A stretch of DNA of 7,291 nt. Origin: an uncultured Propionibacteriaceae bacterium (GTDB taxonomy: Bacteria > Actinomycetota > Actinomycetes > Propionibacteriales > Propionibacteriaceae). The translations under genes and the position numbers were made by a program. The stretch is taken from assembly GCA_945875065.1 (NCBI GenBank), contig CAMCJC010000124.1, forward strand, positions 1 to 7,291. Direction: 5' to 3'. The notes under the pieces were generated by a model. The model was not told the origin of the DNA, did not search any database, and was given only the letters and a program-made list of their open reading frames with translations. Below are positions 1 to 5,671 of the stretch, piece after piece. The first letter of the stretch is position 1; every line of letters starts with the position of its first letter.

Positions 1-1
1 G

Positions 2-886
2 GGGGCGGCCCAACTGTGGTGGGCTGCGGACGCGCTCACCCTCATGGCCAGGTACAACCAAGCCGTCGAAGAGCATCCGCCCCCCAGTTCTGTACGAGCT
101 TCAATGCAGATGGACCGGCTGTTGTCACTCAAGGTCGCTGCCGGGCTTCCCTACACAGCTGCCGATCTGCTGGCCCTACTTGGGCCACGGGTCACGAAGT
201 ACGGCCGCATGAACCTTGAACTGGTCCGTAGAGCCGCTGACGTTCTAGTCAACGAAGATACCGAGGGTGTCAGGGTGCGGCGGCTGCGCGAGTGGTCCGA
301 AGACGCCGACCGGCGCCCGTATCAGGTGTATATCGGCTCGTCGGCAGGCTACGAGGCCTCGAAGAAGGTTGGCATACCACACTTCGAGTTCTCGAAGAAC
401 ACCCCGTGTGTGGATTTTTGCCGCAACCTAGCCCGGGGTGCCGAGAACATGGTGCGTGAAGATGCCGGGTTGCCACGGGTCGGCGAGGGTTGGGTTTCCG
501 AGACCCAACTCTTCCGGGAGCTGACCGCTGCCTTCCCCGACTACGAAGTCCTCCAGCACGCATCACCGCCCTGGTTGGGGCGCCAACACCTCGACGTTTT
601 CATTCCCAAACTTGCGGTTGGCGTCGAGTATCAAGGGATCCAGCACTTCCAGCCTGTTGACTACTTTGGCGGGCAAGAGGCGTTTGATGCCCTGCGGAAG
701 CGGGACATCCGAAAGCGCAGGGCGTGCACCCGGAACGGTGTCCAAGTGGTGGAAGTTACTCCTGGCTACATCCTGGCCGACGTCGTCGCCCAGATTCGAA
801 CTCTGGCTAACCTCGGTGCTCCGCAAGCGGCCCGCTCATACCCATCTCCTTCTCAGGAGTGCACGCAGGCCCCATCAGTCGGGTAA
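2..886 (+). CDS. PD-(D/E)XK nuclease-like protein of unknown function (5' partial)
   Basis: Seen: the frame is open from the left edge with no stop, and the residues before the first ATG (44) read like normal protein (LWWAADALTLMA), so the true start probably lies outside the window. Counting from that ATG, residues 148-242 form a nuclease-like block: GEGWVSETQLF with E153, then LDVFIP with D184, then VEYQGIQHF with E195 and Q197, a conserved-looking YFGG, and RDIRKR at 220-225. Spacing and order fit the core of the PD-(D/E)XK/VSR-like fold, with Gln in place of the usual Lys. The roughly 150 residues before it are mostly helical and not recognised. A low-complexity tail follows residue 245. 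Inferred: a DNA-cleaving or DNA-binding protein; partner and target unknown. Composition is less GC-rich than the neighbours (about 50-63% in lines I counted, against about 67-73% in others), which hints at transfer. It converges on the AlkD-like gene. Function is uncertain; coding status is more secure. Confidence 0.75.
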   Translation, partial: GAAQLWWAADALTLMARYNQAVEEHPPPSSVRASMQMDRLLSLKVAAGLPYTAADLLALLGPRVTKYGRMNLELVRRAADVLVNEDTEGVRVRRLREWSEDADRRPYQVYIGSSAGYEASKKVGIPHFEFSKNTPCVDFCRNLARGAENMVREDAGLPRVGEGWVSETQLFRELTAAFPDYEVLQHASPPWLGRQHLDVFIPKLAVGVEYQGIQHFQPVDYFGGQEAFDALRKRDIRKRRACTRNGVQVVEVTPGYILADVVAQIRTLANLGAPQAARSYPSPSQECTQAPSVG

Positions 887-935
887 CCCTGACGCCTGCT
901 GCCCCGTCCATGTCGCATCCTGGTTCCGCGACCCG

Positions 936-1604
936 CTAGACCGCCTTGCGGCGGACCATTTCGGGGACCCAGATGGGGATATACGGCGTCACGCAGCCGC
1001 TTGGAGCGTGCTGGTCTTTGAAGACTCCCAGTTCCTCACCTAGCTGTAGGACCCGTTCGCGGTATTCCGCGTGGTAGACCCCGATGTTTCCCAGGCAAGT
1101 GTTCATCGCAGCTTGCAGTCTCTCCGGGGCCGCCTGGATGCGCCGGGTGATTTCGTCGATCAGCGCCTCCAGGTCCAGGCCTTCAGGTCGCTTGGCAACG
1201 CGGTGGGCCGTCAGCGCCCAGCCCCCCGACTCGACCCTCGCGTCGCCGTCGGTCAGCCAACGCGTGCGCAGCGCCTCGGCGTGGGCCGACTTCAACGCCA
1301 GGTACGCGACGAGCCAGTCCGTTTCCTTGTTCGTCACCGCCTCGTGCATCCACCGGTCAAGTTCGTCAACGGTGAAGTTCTTCGGTCGCGCGACCAGCAG
1401 CGCGACGAGACGCGCGTTCGGCATCCGCGTCGCCCACAGCGCCCGGGCCAGCTCCGGCTGGGCGCCCAGGCTCTTGGCCAACGCCCGCAGGCGCGTCAGG
1501 TTCACCGAGTGAGCGTCGCCATGACGACGGTTGATAGCTAGCGCCTTCTGATCCTCGAGTGCCTCGAGGGACGCAAGAACCTGGGGAACGCTAGGCCGAA
1601 TCAC
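936..1604 (-). CDS. AlkD-like DNA alkylation repair family protein
   Basis: A 222-residue, largely helical protein with the pattern of the HEAT-like-repeat DNA alkylation repair family (PF08713). Recognisable pieces are LTRLRALAKSLGAQPELARALW (about 36-57), ARLVALLVARPKNFTVDELDRW (64-85), ETDWLVAYLALKSA (94-107), an ESGGWALTAH helix (125-134), and an AMNTCLGNIGVYHAEYRERVLQLGE segment followed by GCVTPYIPIW (203-212), the Cys-x-Thr-Pro tail seen in this subfamily. AlkD glycosylases excise positively charged alkyl-purines from DNA. Here W97 lines up with the Trp of the AlkD WDxVD motif, but the catalytic Asp position is Tyr or Ala, so glycosylase activity should not be assumed; a structural DNA-binding role or other chemistry is possible. 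The start is GTG, with no clear Shine-Dalgarno but a good -10 hexamer six bases upstream. It is transcribed alone, divergent from the lipoprotein gene. Family call is fairly sure, activity is not. Confidence 0.85.
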   Translation of the reverse strand: MIRPSVPQVLASLEALEDQKALAINRRHGDAHSVNLTRLRALAKSLGAQPELARALWATRMPNARLVALLVARPKNFTVDELDRWMHEAVTNKETDWLVAYLALKSAHAEALRTRWLTDGDARVESGGWALTAHRVAKRPEGLDLEALIDEITRRIQAAPERLQAAMNTCLGNIGVYHAEYRERVLQLGEELGVFKDQHAPSGCVTPYIPIWVPEMVRRKAV

Positions 1605-1610
1605 GCCTGA

Positions 1611-1633
1611 ATACTAAGCGTTAGGCATACTAA
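1611..1633. repeat. Direct repeat ATACTAA x2 with embedded palindrome CTAAGCGTTAG
   Basis: ATACTAA occurs at 1611-1617 and again at 1627-1633, a spacing of 16 bp. Between and overlapping them, 1614-1624 reads CTAAGCGTTAG, four-base arms around GCG. The block sits on the -10 region of the AlkD-like gene, so a regulator bound here would occlude RNA polymerase. Candidate operator; no family assigned. Confidence 0.4.
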
Positions 1634-1640
1634 CTTTCGA
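1611..1640 (-). promoter_or_regulatory. Putative promoter of the AlkD-like gene, leaderless type
   Basis: On the minus strand a TAGTAT -10 hexamer (1611-1616) is followed by six bases and then the GTG start at 1604, so transcription would begin at or next to the start codon. A TCGAAA hexamer (1635-1640; four of six matches to TTGACA) lies 18 bases further upstream. The absence of a Shine-Dalgarno sequence agrees with a leaderless transcript, which is common in Actinobacteria. Prediction by eye only. Confidence 0.5.
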
Positions 1641-1659
1641 CTTGGGTCCCCCTTTTGGG

Positions 1660-1675
1660 CGACACGGGCGTGTCG
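1660..1675. repeat. 16-bp inverted repeat in the divergent intergenic region
   Basis: CGACACG-GG-CGTGTCG is a perfect 7+2+7 palindrome between the divergent AlkD-like and lipoprotein genes. The two-base centre suits a dimeric protein-binding site better than an RNA hairpin, and no T-tract follows, so it is not a typical terminator. Candidate operator only. Confidence 0.35.
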
Positions 1676-1772
1676 TTCGATAATTCACCCGTAGCTCCAA
1701 GTCGACCTTGTCCGACCCGAACGGATGACACTTATCCCCTCTGGCAAGTCTCTTCGTACCCCCAACCGCTCC

Positions 1773-1778
1773 TAGAAT
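1773..1778 (+). promoter_or_regulatory. Putative -10 element of the lipoprotein gene, leaderless type
   Basis: TAGAAT lies exactly six bases before the GTG start at 1785. There is no Shine-Dalgarno sequence in front of that start, which fits a leaderless mRNA. I see no convincing -35 at 16-19 bases upstream. Confidence 0.5.
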
Positions 1779-1784
1779 GGGCGA

Positions 1785-2750
1785 GTGAGACGTACCTGCG
1801 CAGCCGCTGCATGCCTTGCGCTGCTGGTCGCGTGCTCACCGCCGGCCGCACCGTCGTCCTCCCCCGGCCCCAGCGCGAGTTCCTCCAAGCCATCCACAAG
1901 CCCGTCGCCGTCACTGCCCGCATCGATGATCCCGTCCAAGGAACTGACCTCCGGCGGTGCCCCCGAGATCCTGCAACGCATGTCGGAGTTGACCGGGGAC
2001 CGCCCCGCCCTCAAACTCGACGTCTCCTCGGACGAGCTCACGCTCACCTATCTCGGCGAAGACAGCCGCCCCCACGCTCTGCGCTGGCAGAACGGGACGA
2101 TCAAGGCCGTCGACTCCGATGTCCAATACCTCGACCAGGCGACGTTCCGCACCACCGATTACCCTCTCGCCAAAGTCGGCGAGCTGTTCCGAGTGGCCGA
2201 ATCCCTCGGCTCAACCGGCTCCGAGAAGGTGCTGCAGATCGTCCAGTACCGCAGCGGCGAGGTGTACATGAGCGTCGCGACGACCCCGGAGACCAAGACC
2301 GTCTTCTTCACCAAGGATGGTGACCTGATCCGCACCCTCGGCTTCCGCTCCGTCTCCGACATCGGCACCGGAATCAAGGACGTCGTGGGCGGCGCACGCG
2401 ATGTAGTCCAGGTCGGTTTCAACACCGACGACGGCTACTGGGCGGACCTGCCACCCACCTCTGGCGTCACCGAACGTCGTGCCCGCACCGGCGCCCTGCC
2501 GGTCTTCGTCACTCGGCGAGGAGAGTCGACGGACCGGCCCTCGTTCGATCCGACGAAGATCGACGCCCTCGTTCTCGCCCACGTCATCGAGAACTCCCTT
2601 CCCGACCCGGACAAGGCATGCCGGATCGAGATCGACTCGCGGTTCAAGAAGGTCGCACCGACCATCCGCTTCGACTGCGACGGCAAGATCATCTGGACCG
2701 ATCTCTCCGGCACCAAGTACACCGAAGCAGAACTCAACAAAGTGAGCTAG
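1785..2750 (+). CDS. Secreted lipoprotein of unknown function
   Basis: The 321-residue product begins with a basic n-region (MRR), a short hydrophobic stretch and the lipobox LVAC, so signal peptidase II would cleave before C17 and the protein would be lipid-anchored on the outer face of the cytoplasmic membrane. Residues 18-47 are a Ser/Pro/Ala linker typical of actinobacterial surface lipoproteins. The rest (about 48-321) looks like a globular beta-rich domain with alternating strands (LKLDVSSDELTLTYLG, KVLQIVQYRSGEVYMSVATT, TKTVFFTKDGDLIRTLGF) and two late cysteines, C279 and C298, that could pair. I do not recognise the family. The GTG start is chosen because it gives a complete signal peptide and has a -10 element six bases upstream. 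Its stop is three bases from the stop of the convergent CoA-transferase gene, leaving no room for a separate terminator. A ligand-binding or envelope role is possible but not shown by the sequence. Confidence 0.85.
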   Translation: MRRTCAAAACLALLVACSPPAAPSSSPGPSASSSKPSTSPSPSLPASMIPSKELTSGGAPEILQRMSELTGDRPALKLDVSSDELTLTYLGEDSRPHALRWQNGTIKAVDSDVQYLDQATFRTTDYPLAKVGELFRVAESLGSTGSEKVLQIVQYRSGEVYMSVATTPETKTVFFTKDGDLIRTLGFRSVSDIGTGIKDVVGGARDVVQVGFNTDDGYWADLPPTSGVTERRARTGALPVFVTRRGESTDRPSFDPTKIDALVLAHVIENSLPDPDKACRIEIDSRFKKVAPTIRFDCDGKIIWTDLSGTKYTEAELNKVS

Positions 2751-2753
2751 CCG

Positions 2754-3980
2754 TCAGCCGAGCAGCCCCATCCGCTCTGCCTCCGCCTGGAGGTGTTCGC
2801 GGGCGCTGGGGTGCGCGATCGAGACGACACCAAGCGCTTGGTCCCGCTGCGTCGCCCCGAAGATGCGGGCACTGCCCTGTTCGGTTACGAACCACGCCGG
2901 CTGCAGCGACGTCGTCGCCTCGGTCAGTTTCGGCACGATCGTCGACTGCTGTGCCTTCGGATGCCACGACTTCAACGCGATGATCGACTGCCCGCCCGGA
3001 GACCCGAGCGCCCCGACGACGAAATCCGCCTGCCCGCCCGTTCCGGAGATTATCCGGTCGTTCACGCGGGTGGCGTTGACCGCGCCGAACAGGTCTACCT
3101 GCAGCGCCGTGTTGATGCTGGTCACGGCCGGCTGCTGCGCGATCATGCCCGGGCTGTTCGTCGTCTCGCAGCGCATGAGTCGCAGCTGAGGGTTGTTATC
3201 GGCCCACGCATACATCTCTTCAGAGCCGAACGCGAACGTCGCGGTGATCGGGCGGTCGGGGTCGAGGACGCCGGCGCGCGCCAGCTCGAAGAAACCATCG
3301 GCCATCAGCTCCGTCCACACCCTCAGGCGTCGGCTGCCGTGCAGAGCGCCTAGGACTGCGCTCGGAAGCGCCCCGATGCCCATCTGAAGGGTGCCGCCGT
3401 CGGGGATCATCGTGGCGAGCCGCTCCCCCACCGCCGCCGACTCGTCGTCGATTGGGGTGTGCGGCGCCGTCGGCACCGGCTCGGCGATCTCGACCGCGAC
3501 GTCGATGTCCTCGACGTCCAGCACGCCATCGCCCTGGATGAACGGCAGGTTCTCGTTGACTTGAGCGACCAGCAGGCCGCCGCGCGCCTTCAGCGCCTCG
3601 ATCGCGCCGGGCAGGATCTGCACCTCGATCCCGAGGCTGACCTTCCCGTCGAGAACGCGTGAGACCTGCACGGCGACGACGTCTGGCGGCGTGGTCGTGT
3701 GAAACAGCTTCGGCGTCACCGATAGGCGCGCCGGGTAGTAGTCGACGCGAGGGTTGCCGCGCAGCCCGGAGCCGACGAACGTCGTCTCGATCCGCACCCC
3801 TTCGCGATCCGGCAGCTTACCCAAGCCGTTTACGATGAACAGCCGATACTCGGGCAGGGCTCCGTCGATCAGCTCCAGCAGAGCGCGTGGCGTGCCGAAG
3901 CTGCCCTGCGTCACGACGCGCGGATTCCTCGGCAGCGCGGACAGGTGGGAGACGAGTTGTTCGGGGGAAACGATCTTCAT
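2754..3980 (-). CDS. Acetyl-CoA hydrolase/CoA-transferase family protein
   Basis: A full-length, 408-residue member of the family that includes acetyl-CoA hydrolase, succinyl-CoA:acetate CoA-transferase and 4-hydroxybutyrate CoA-transferase. These cytoplasmic enzymes move CoA between carboxylic acids through a glutamyl-CoA thioester. Seen: the N-terminal domain with VTQGSFGTPRALLELI; TELMADGFFELARAG (223-237); FAFGSEEMYAWADNNP; RCETTNSPG, whose E272 aligns with the catalytic Glu of the PQEISNHP motif of acetate CoA-transferases; SINTALQVDLFGAVNAT (288-304); and the glycine loop GTGGQADF (313-320). The substrate cannot be read from sequence; hydrolase activity is less likely than transferase but not excluded. 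I chose ATG 3980 (MKIVSPEQL); an in-frame GTG at 3989 would overlap the upstream stop as GTGA and add three residues. It follows the metallopeptidase gene directly and is probably co-transcribed with it, although the two functions are not obviously linked. Confidence 0.93.
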   Translation of the reverse strand: MKIVSPEQLVSHLSALPRNPRVVTQGSFGTPRALLELIDGALPEYRLFIVNGLGKLPDREGVRIETTFVGSGLRGNPRVDYYPARLSVTPKLFHTTTPPDVVAVQVSRVLDGKVSLGIEVQILPGAIEALKARGGLLVAQVNENLPFIQGDGVLDVEDIDVAVEIAEPVPTAPHTPIDDESAAVGERLATMIPDGGTLQMGIGALPSAVLGALHGSRRLRVWTELMADGFFELARAGVLDPDRPITATFAFGSEEMYAWADNNPQLRLMRCETTNSPGMIAQQPAVTSINTALQVDLFGAVNATRVNDRIISGTGGQADFVVGALGSPGGQSIIALKSWHPKAQQSTIVPKLTEATTSLQPAWFVTEQGSARIFGATQRDQALGVVSIAHPSAREHLQAEAERMGLLG

Positions 3981-3985
3981 GGAAC

Positions 3986-4885
3986 TCACAAATCGGTGGC
4001 GGAGAAGGTGTCGCAGGAGGCGGGATTGCCGCTTTCGAATCCGATCCCGAGCCAGCGTTGACGCTGCTCTGAACTGCCGTGAGTCCAGGACTCGGGGTTG
4101 ACGAACCCGCCCTGCTGCTGCTGGATGTGGTCGTCGCCGACGGAACGGGCCGCGTCGGTGATGCGCATCAAGTCATCCTTGGAGACCGACTTGATGGGCG
4201 AGGCCGGGTCTTTGAGGGTGTTGTTGAAGAAGACGCCCGCGTAGCAGTCGGCCTGAAGCTCCAGGCGTACCTGCTGAGACCCGTCGCCGGCATCCCGCTT
4301 CACGGACTTCAGGGTGCCGTCGAGATCCTGCACGTGGTGCCCGTACTCATGGGCGACGATGTACAGCTCCGCCGCGTCGCCGCCGGCCGCGCCGAGCTGG
4401 TTCAGCAGCTGCCCGACGAACGCATCGTCGATGTAGACGGTCTGGTCGCCGGAGCAGTAGAACGGCCCCATGTTCGACGACGCTGACCCGCATGCCGTCG
4501 ACACGCCGCCGGAGAACAGCAGCATGTCGGCCTTCTTGTAACCAGAGTGGGCCTGCGACCAGTAGCGCTGCACCGCGGTCTCATAGTTCGCCCAGCGGCA
4601 GTCACGGTTCTTCGAGACGTCGACGCCGGCGCAGTTGGTCTCGTAGCCGCCGGGGTTGACCGACGCGCCGACGCCTTGGCCGGTGCCGCCGCCTAGGAGG
4701 TCGGTGACGTTGATGCCGAGCCTCGGACCGACGAGCAACGCCAGCAGCAGCACGACGATGCCGCCGAGGCCACCGCCCATCGCCAGCCGGCCGCGACCGA
4801 GTCCCCCGAGGCCCCCGCCCCCACCGCTGCTGCCGACCCGGCGGGTGCGCGTGCCGCTGAGATCGGCGTTGTCGCGATACTCCAT
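3986..4885 (-). CDS. Neutral zinc metallopeptidase, YpfJ family, membrane-anchored
   Basis: A 299-residue member of the YpfJ-type putative neutral zinc metallopeptidases (PF04228). Order: short polar N-terminus MEYRDNADLSG; Gly-rich, basic linker (about 15-41); one transmembrane helix GIVVLLLALLVGPRLGI (about 42-58); then an exported catalytic domain. Zinc site: HEYGH with H179, E180 and H183, and a downstream RLELQADCYAG helix whose acidic residues (E209, D213) probably supply the third ligand. Other family marks are CGSASSNMGPFYC and the tail WTHGSSEQRQRW through CDTF. C85, C96, C132, C144, C214 and C291 suggest disulfides, consistent with a domain outside the membrane. The start is set by AGGAGG (4891-4896) five bases before ATG 4885; the frame stays open to a GTG at 4927, but that has no such site. 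Its physiological substrate is not known. It is the first gene of a likely two-gene operon with the CoA-transferase. Confidence 0.94.
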   Translation of the reverse strand: MEYRDNADLSGTRTRRVGSSGGGGGLGGLGRGRLAMGGGLGGIVVLLLALLVGPRLGINVTDLLGGGTGQGVGASVNPGGYETNCAGVDVSKNRDCRWANYETAVQRYWSQAHSGYKKADMLLFSGGVSTACGSASSNMGPFYCSGDQTVYIDDAFVGQLLNQLGAAGGDAAELYIVAHEYGHHVQDLDGTLKSVKRDAGDGSQQVRLELQADCYAGVFFNNTLKDPASPIKSVSKDDLMRITDAARSVGDDHIQQQQGGFVNPESWTHGSSEQRQRWLGIGFESGNPASCDTFSATDL

Positions 4886-4890
4886 CACTT

Positions 4891-4896
4891 CCTCCT
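4891..4896 (-). promoter_or_regulatory. Strong Shine-Dalgarno site deciding the metallopeptidase start
   Basis: AGGAGG on the minus strand, five bases before ATG 4885. It favours this start over the GTG 42 bases upstream. It is the best ribosome binding site in the window and contrasts with the SD-less starts of three neighbouring genes. A weak -10-like GATACT lies at 4910-4915, without a recognisable -35. Confidence 0.8.
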
Positions 4897-4944
4897 GAAT
4901 CCCTCTCAGAGTATCCGACACCCTCACAGCAAGCCGTGTGCCAC

Positions 4945-4957
4945 GTCCGTCACGGAC
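4945..4957. repeat. Short inverted repeat in the metallopeptidase-NUDIX divergent region
   Basis: GTCCG-TCA-CGGAC, five-base arms around three bases, lies just upstream of the -10-like element of the NUDIX gene and in the upstream region of the metallopeptidase gene. It could be an operator for either gene, but short GC-rich palindromes arise easily by chance in such DNA. Confidence 0.25.
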
Positions 4958-4963
4958 CGGCAG

Positions 4964-4969
4964 TATCTT
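4964..4969 (+). promoter_or_regulatory. Possible -10 element of the NUDIX gene, leaderless type
   Basis: TATCTT (four of six matches to TATAAT) is followed by six bases and the GTG start at 4976, the same spacing as at the AlkD-like and lipoprotein genes. No Shine-Dalgarno precedes the GTG and no -35 is evident. Weak on its own; the repeated spacing is the main support. Confidence 0.3.
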
Positions 4970-4975
4970 GGCCGG

Positions 4976-5671
4976 GTGGAGTTCATCGGACTAACCCGCG
5001 ACGGCGAAACCGCCGCCACCTTCCAGGTCGGGCACGGCTGCGACCCGCTGCTGATGTGCTTCCGGAACAGCTTCGTCGCGGAACGTCCTTTGTGGGCTCG
5101 GCTTGGTGAGTGCGATGTCGAGGTCGGTTACCGCGTGCGGCGCGCCCTGCGCGGCGACCGCCCGCCGGTCACACGGCCCGTTCGGCTCGACGACCCCAGC
5201 AACCACGCGACGCCCCGGCTCCACCAGCGTGTCGGCGTTTACGCCGTGGTCGTCTCCGACCTAGGCCTGCTGGGCACCGTGAACTCCGTCTCCACTCCCG
5301 CGCCCGGTACGTGGACGCTACCCGGAGGTGGGCTCGACGACGGCGAGGCCCCCATCGACGGGCTGCTGCGAGAGCTCCACGAGGAGACGGGGCAGGAGGT
5401 CACGCTTCGCGACTTCCTCGGCGTCGAGAGCTACCGTGTCGTGGGGCGCGGCAACGGCGGAGGGCTGGAGGATTTCCACGCCCTGCGCCTGATCTACTCC
5501 GCAGAATGCGAAACACCCAGCCAGCCCGTGGTCCACGATCTTGGAGGAACGACGGAGCGGGCCGACTGGGTGCCGATTGCTTCGTGGCGCGAACGCCGAT
5601 GGACAGGTCCCGCGTGGCGGACGCTTCTAGAGCATCTGTCACGCGTGACCGCTCAGTCCTGCTGGAAGTAG
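4976..5671 (+). CDS. NUDIX hydrolase
   Basis: A 231-residue protein with a complete Nudix box G(x5)E(x7)REUxEExG at residues 118-139: G118, E124, R132, E133, E136, E137 and G139, preceded by the usual TWTLPGG. These residues bind the divalent metal and catalyse hydrolysis of a nucleoside diphosphate linked to another group; the actual substrate cannot be told from the box. The catalytic domain runs from about 84 (HQRVGVYAVVV) to the C-terminus. The first 80 or so residues form an extra N-terminal region that I do not recognise. GTG 4976 is the start I prefer because a -10-like hexamer sits six bases upstream and the gene is divergent from the metallopeptidase; no later methionine would leave room for this N-terminal region. 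The last 19 bases overlap, tail to tail, the end of the BI-1 gene. Confidence 0.94.
   Translation: MEFIGLTRDGETAATFQVGHGCDPLLMCFRNSFVAERPLWARLGECDVEVGYRVRRALRGDRPPVTRPVRLDDPSNHATPRLHQRVGVYAVVVSDLGLLGTVNSVSTPAPGTWTLPGGGLDDGEAPIDGLLRELHEETGQEVTLRDFLGVESYRVVGRGNGGGLEDFHALRLIYSAECETPSQPVVHDLGGTTERADWVPIASWRERRWTGPAWRTLLEHLSRVTAQSCWK

Noticed and set aside
912..931. Hairpin GTCGC ... GCGAC between the two convergent genes, as a terminator
   Set aside because: The stem is only five base pairs with an 11-base loop and no T-tract on either strand.
612..1043. Plus-strand open frame of 143 codons
   Set aside because: It overlaps the nuclease-like gene and the AlkD-like gene in other frames, and the translation has no recognisable domain.
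1071..1541. Two long plus-strand open frames (156 and 142 codons) opposite the AlkD-like gene
   Set aside because: They are antisense shadows with Arg/Ser-rich translations; the minus-strand frame has clear family motifs.
1655..2323. Plus-strand open frame of 222 codons overlapping the lipoprotein gene
   Set aside because: The translation is Arg/Pro-rich without domain features; the overlapping frame has a lipobox and normal protein composition.
4079..4486. Plus-strand open frame of 135 codons opposite the metallopeptidase
   Set aside because: It is antisense to a gene with an intact HEYGH zinc site and family tail; ordinary high-GC shadow frame.
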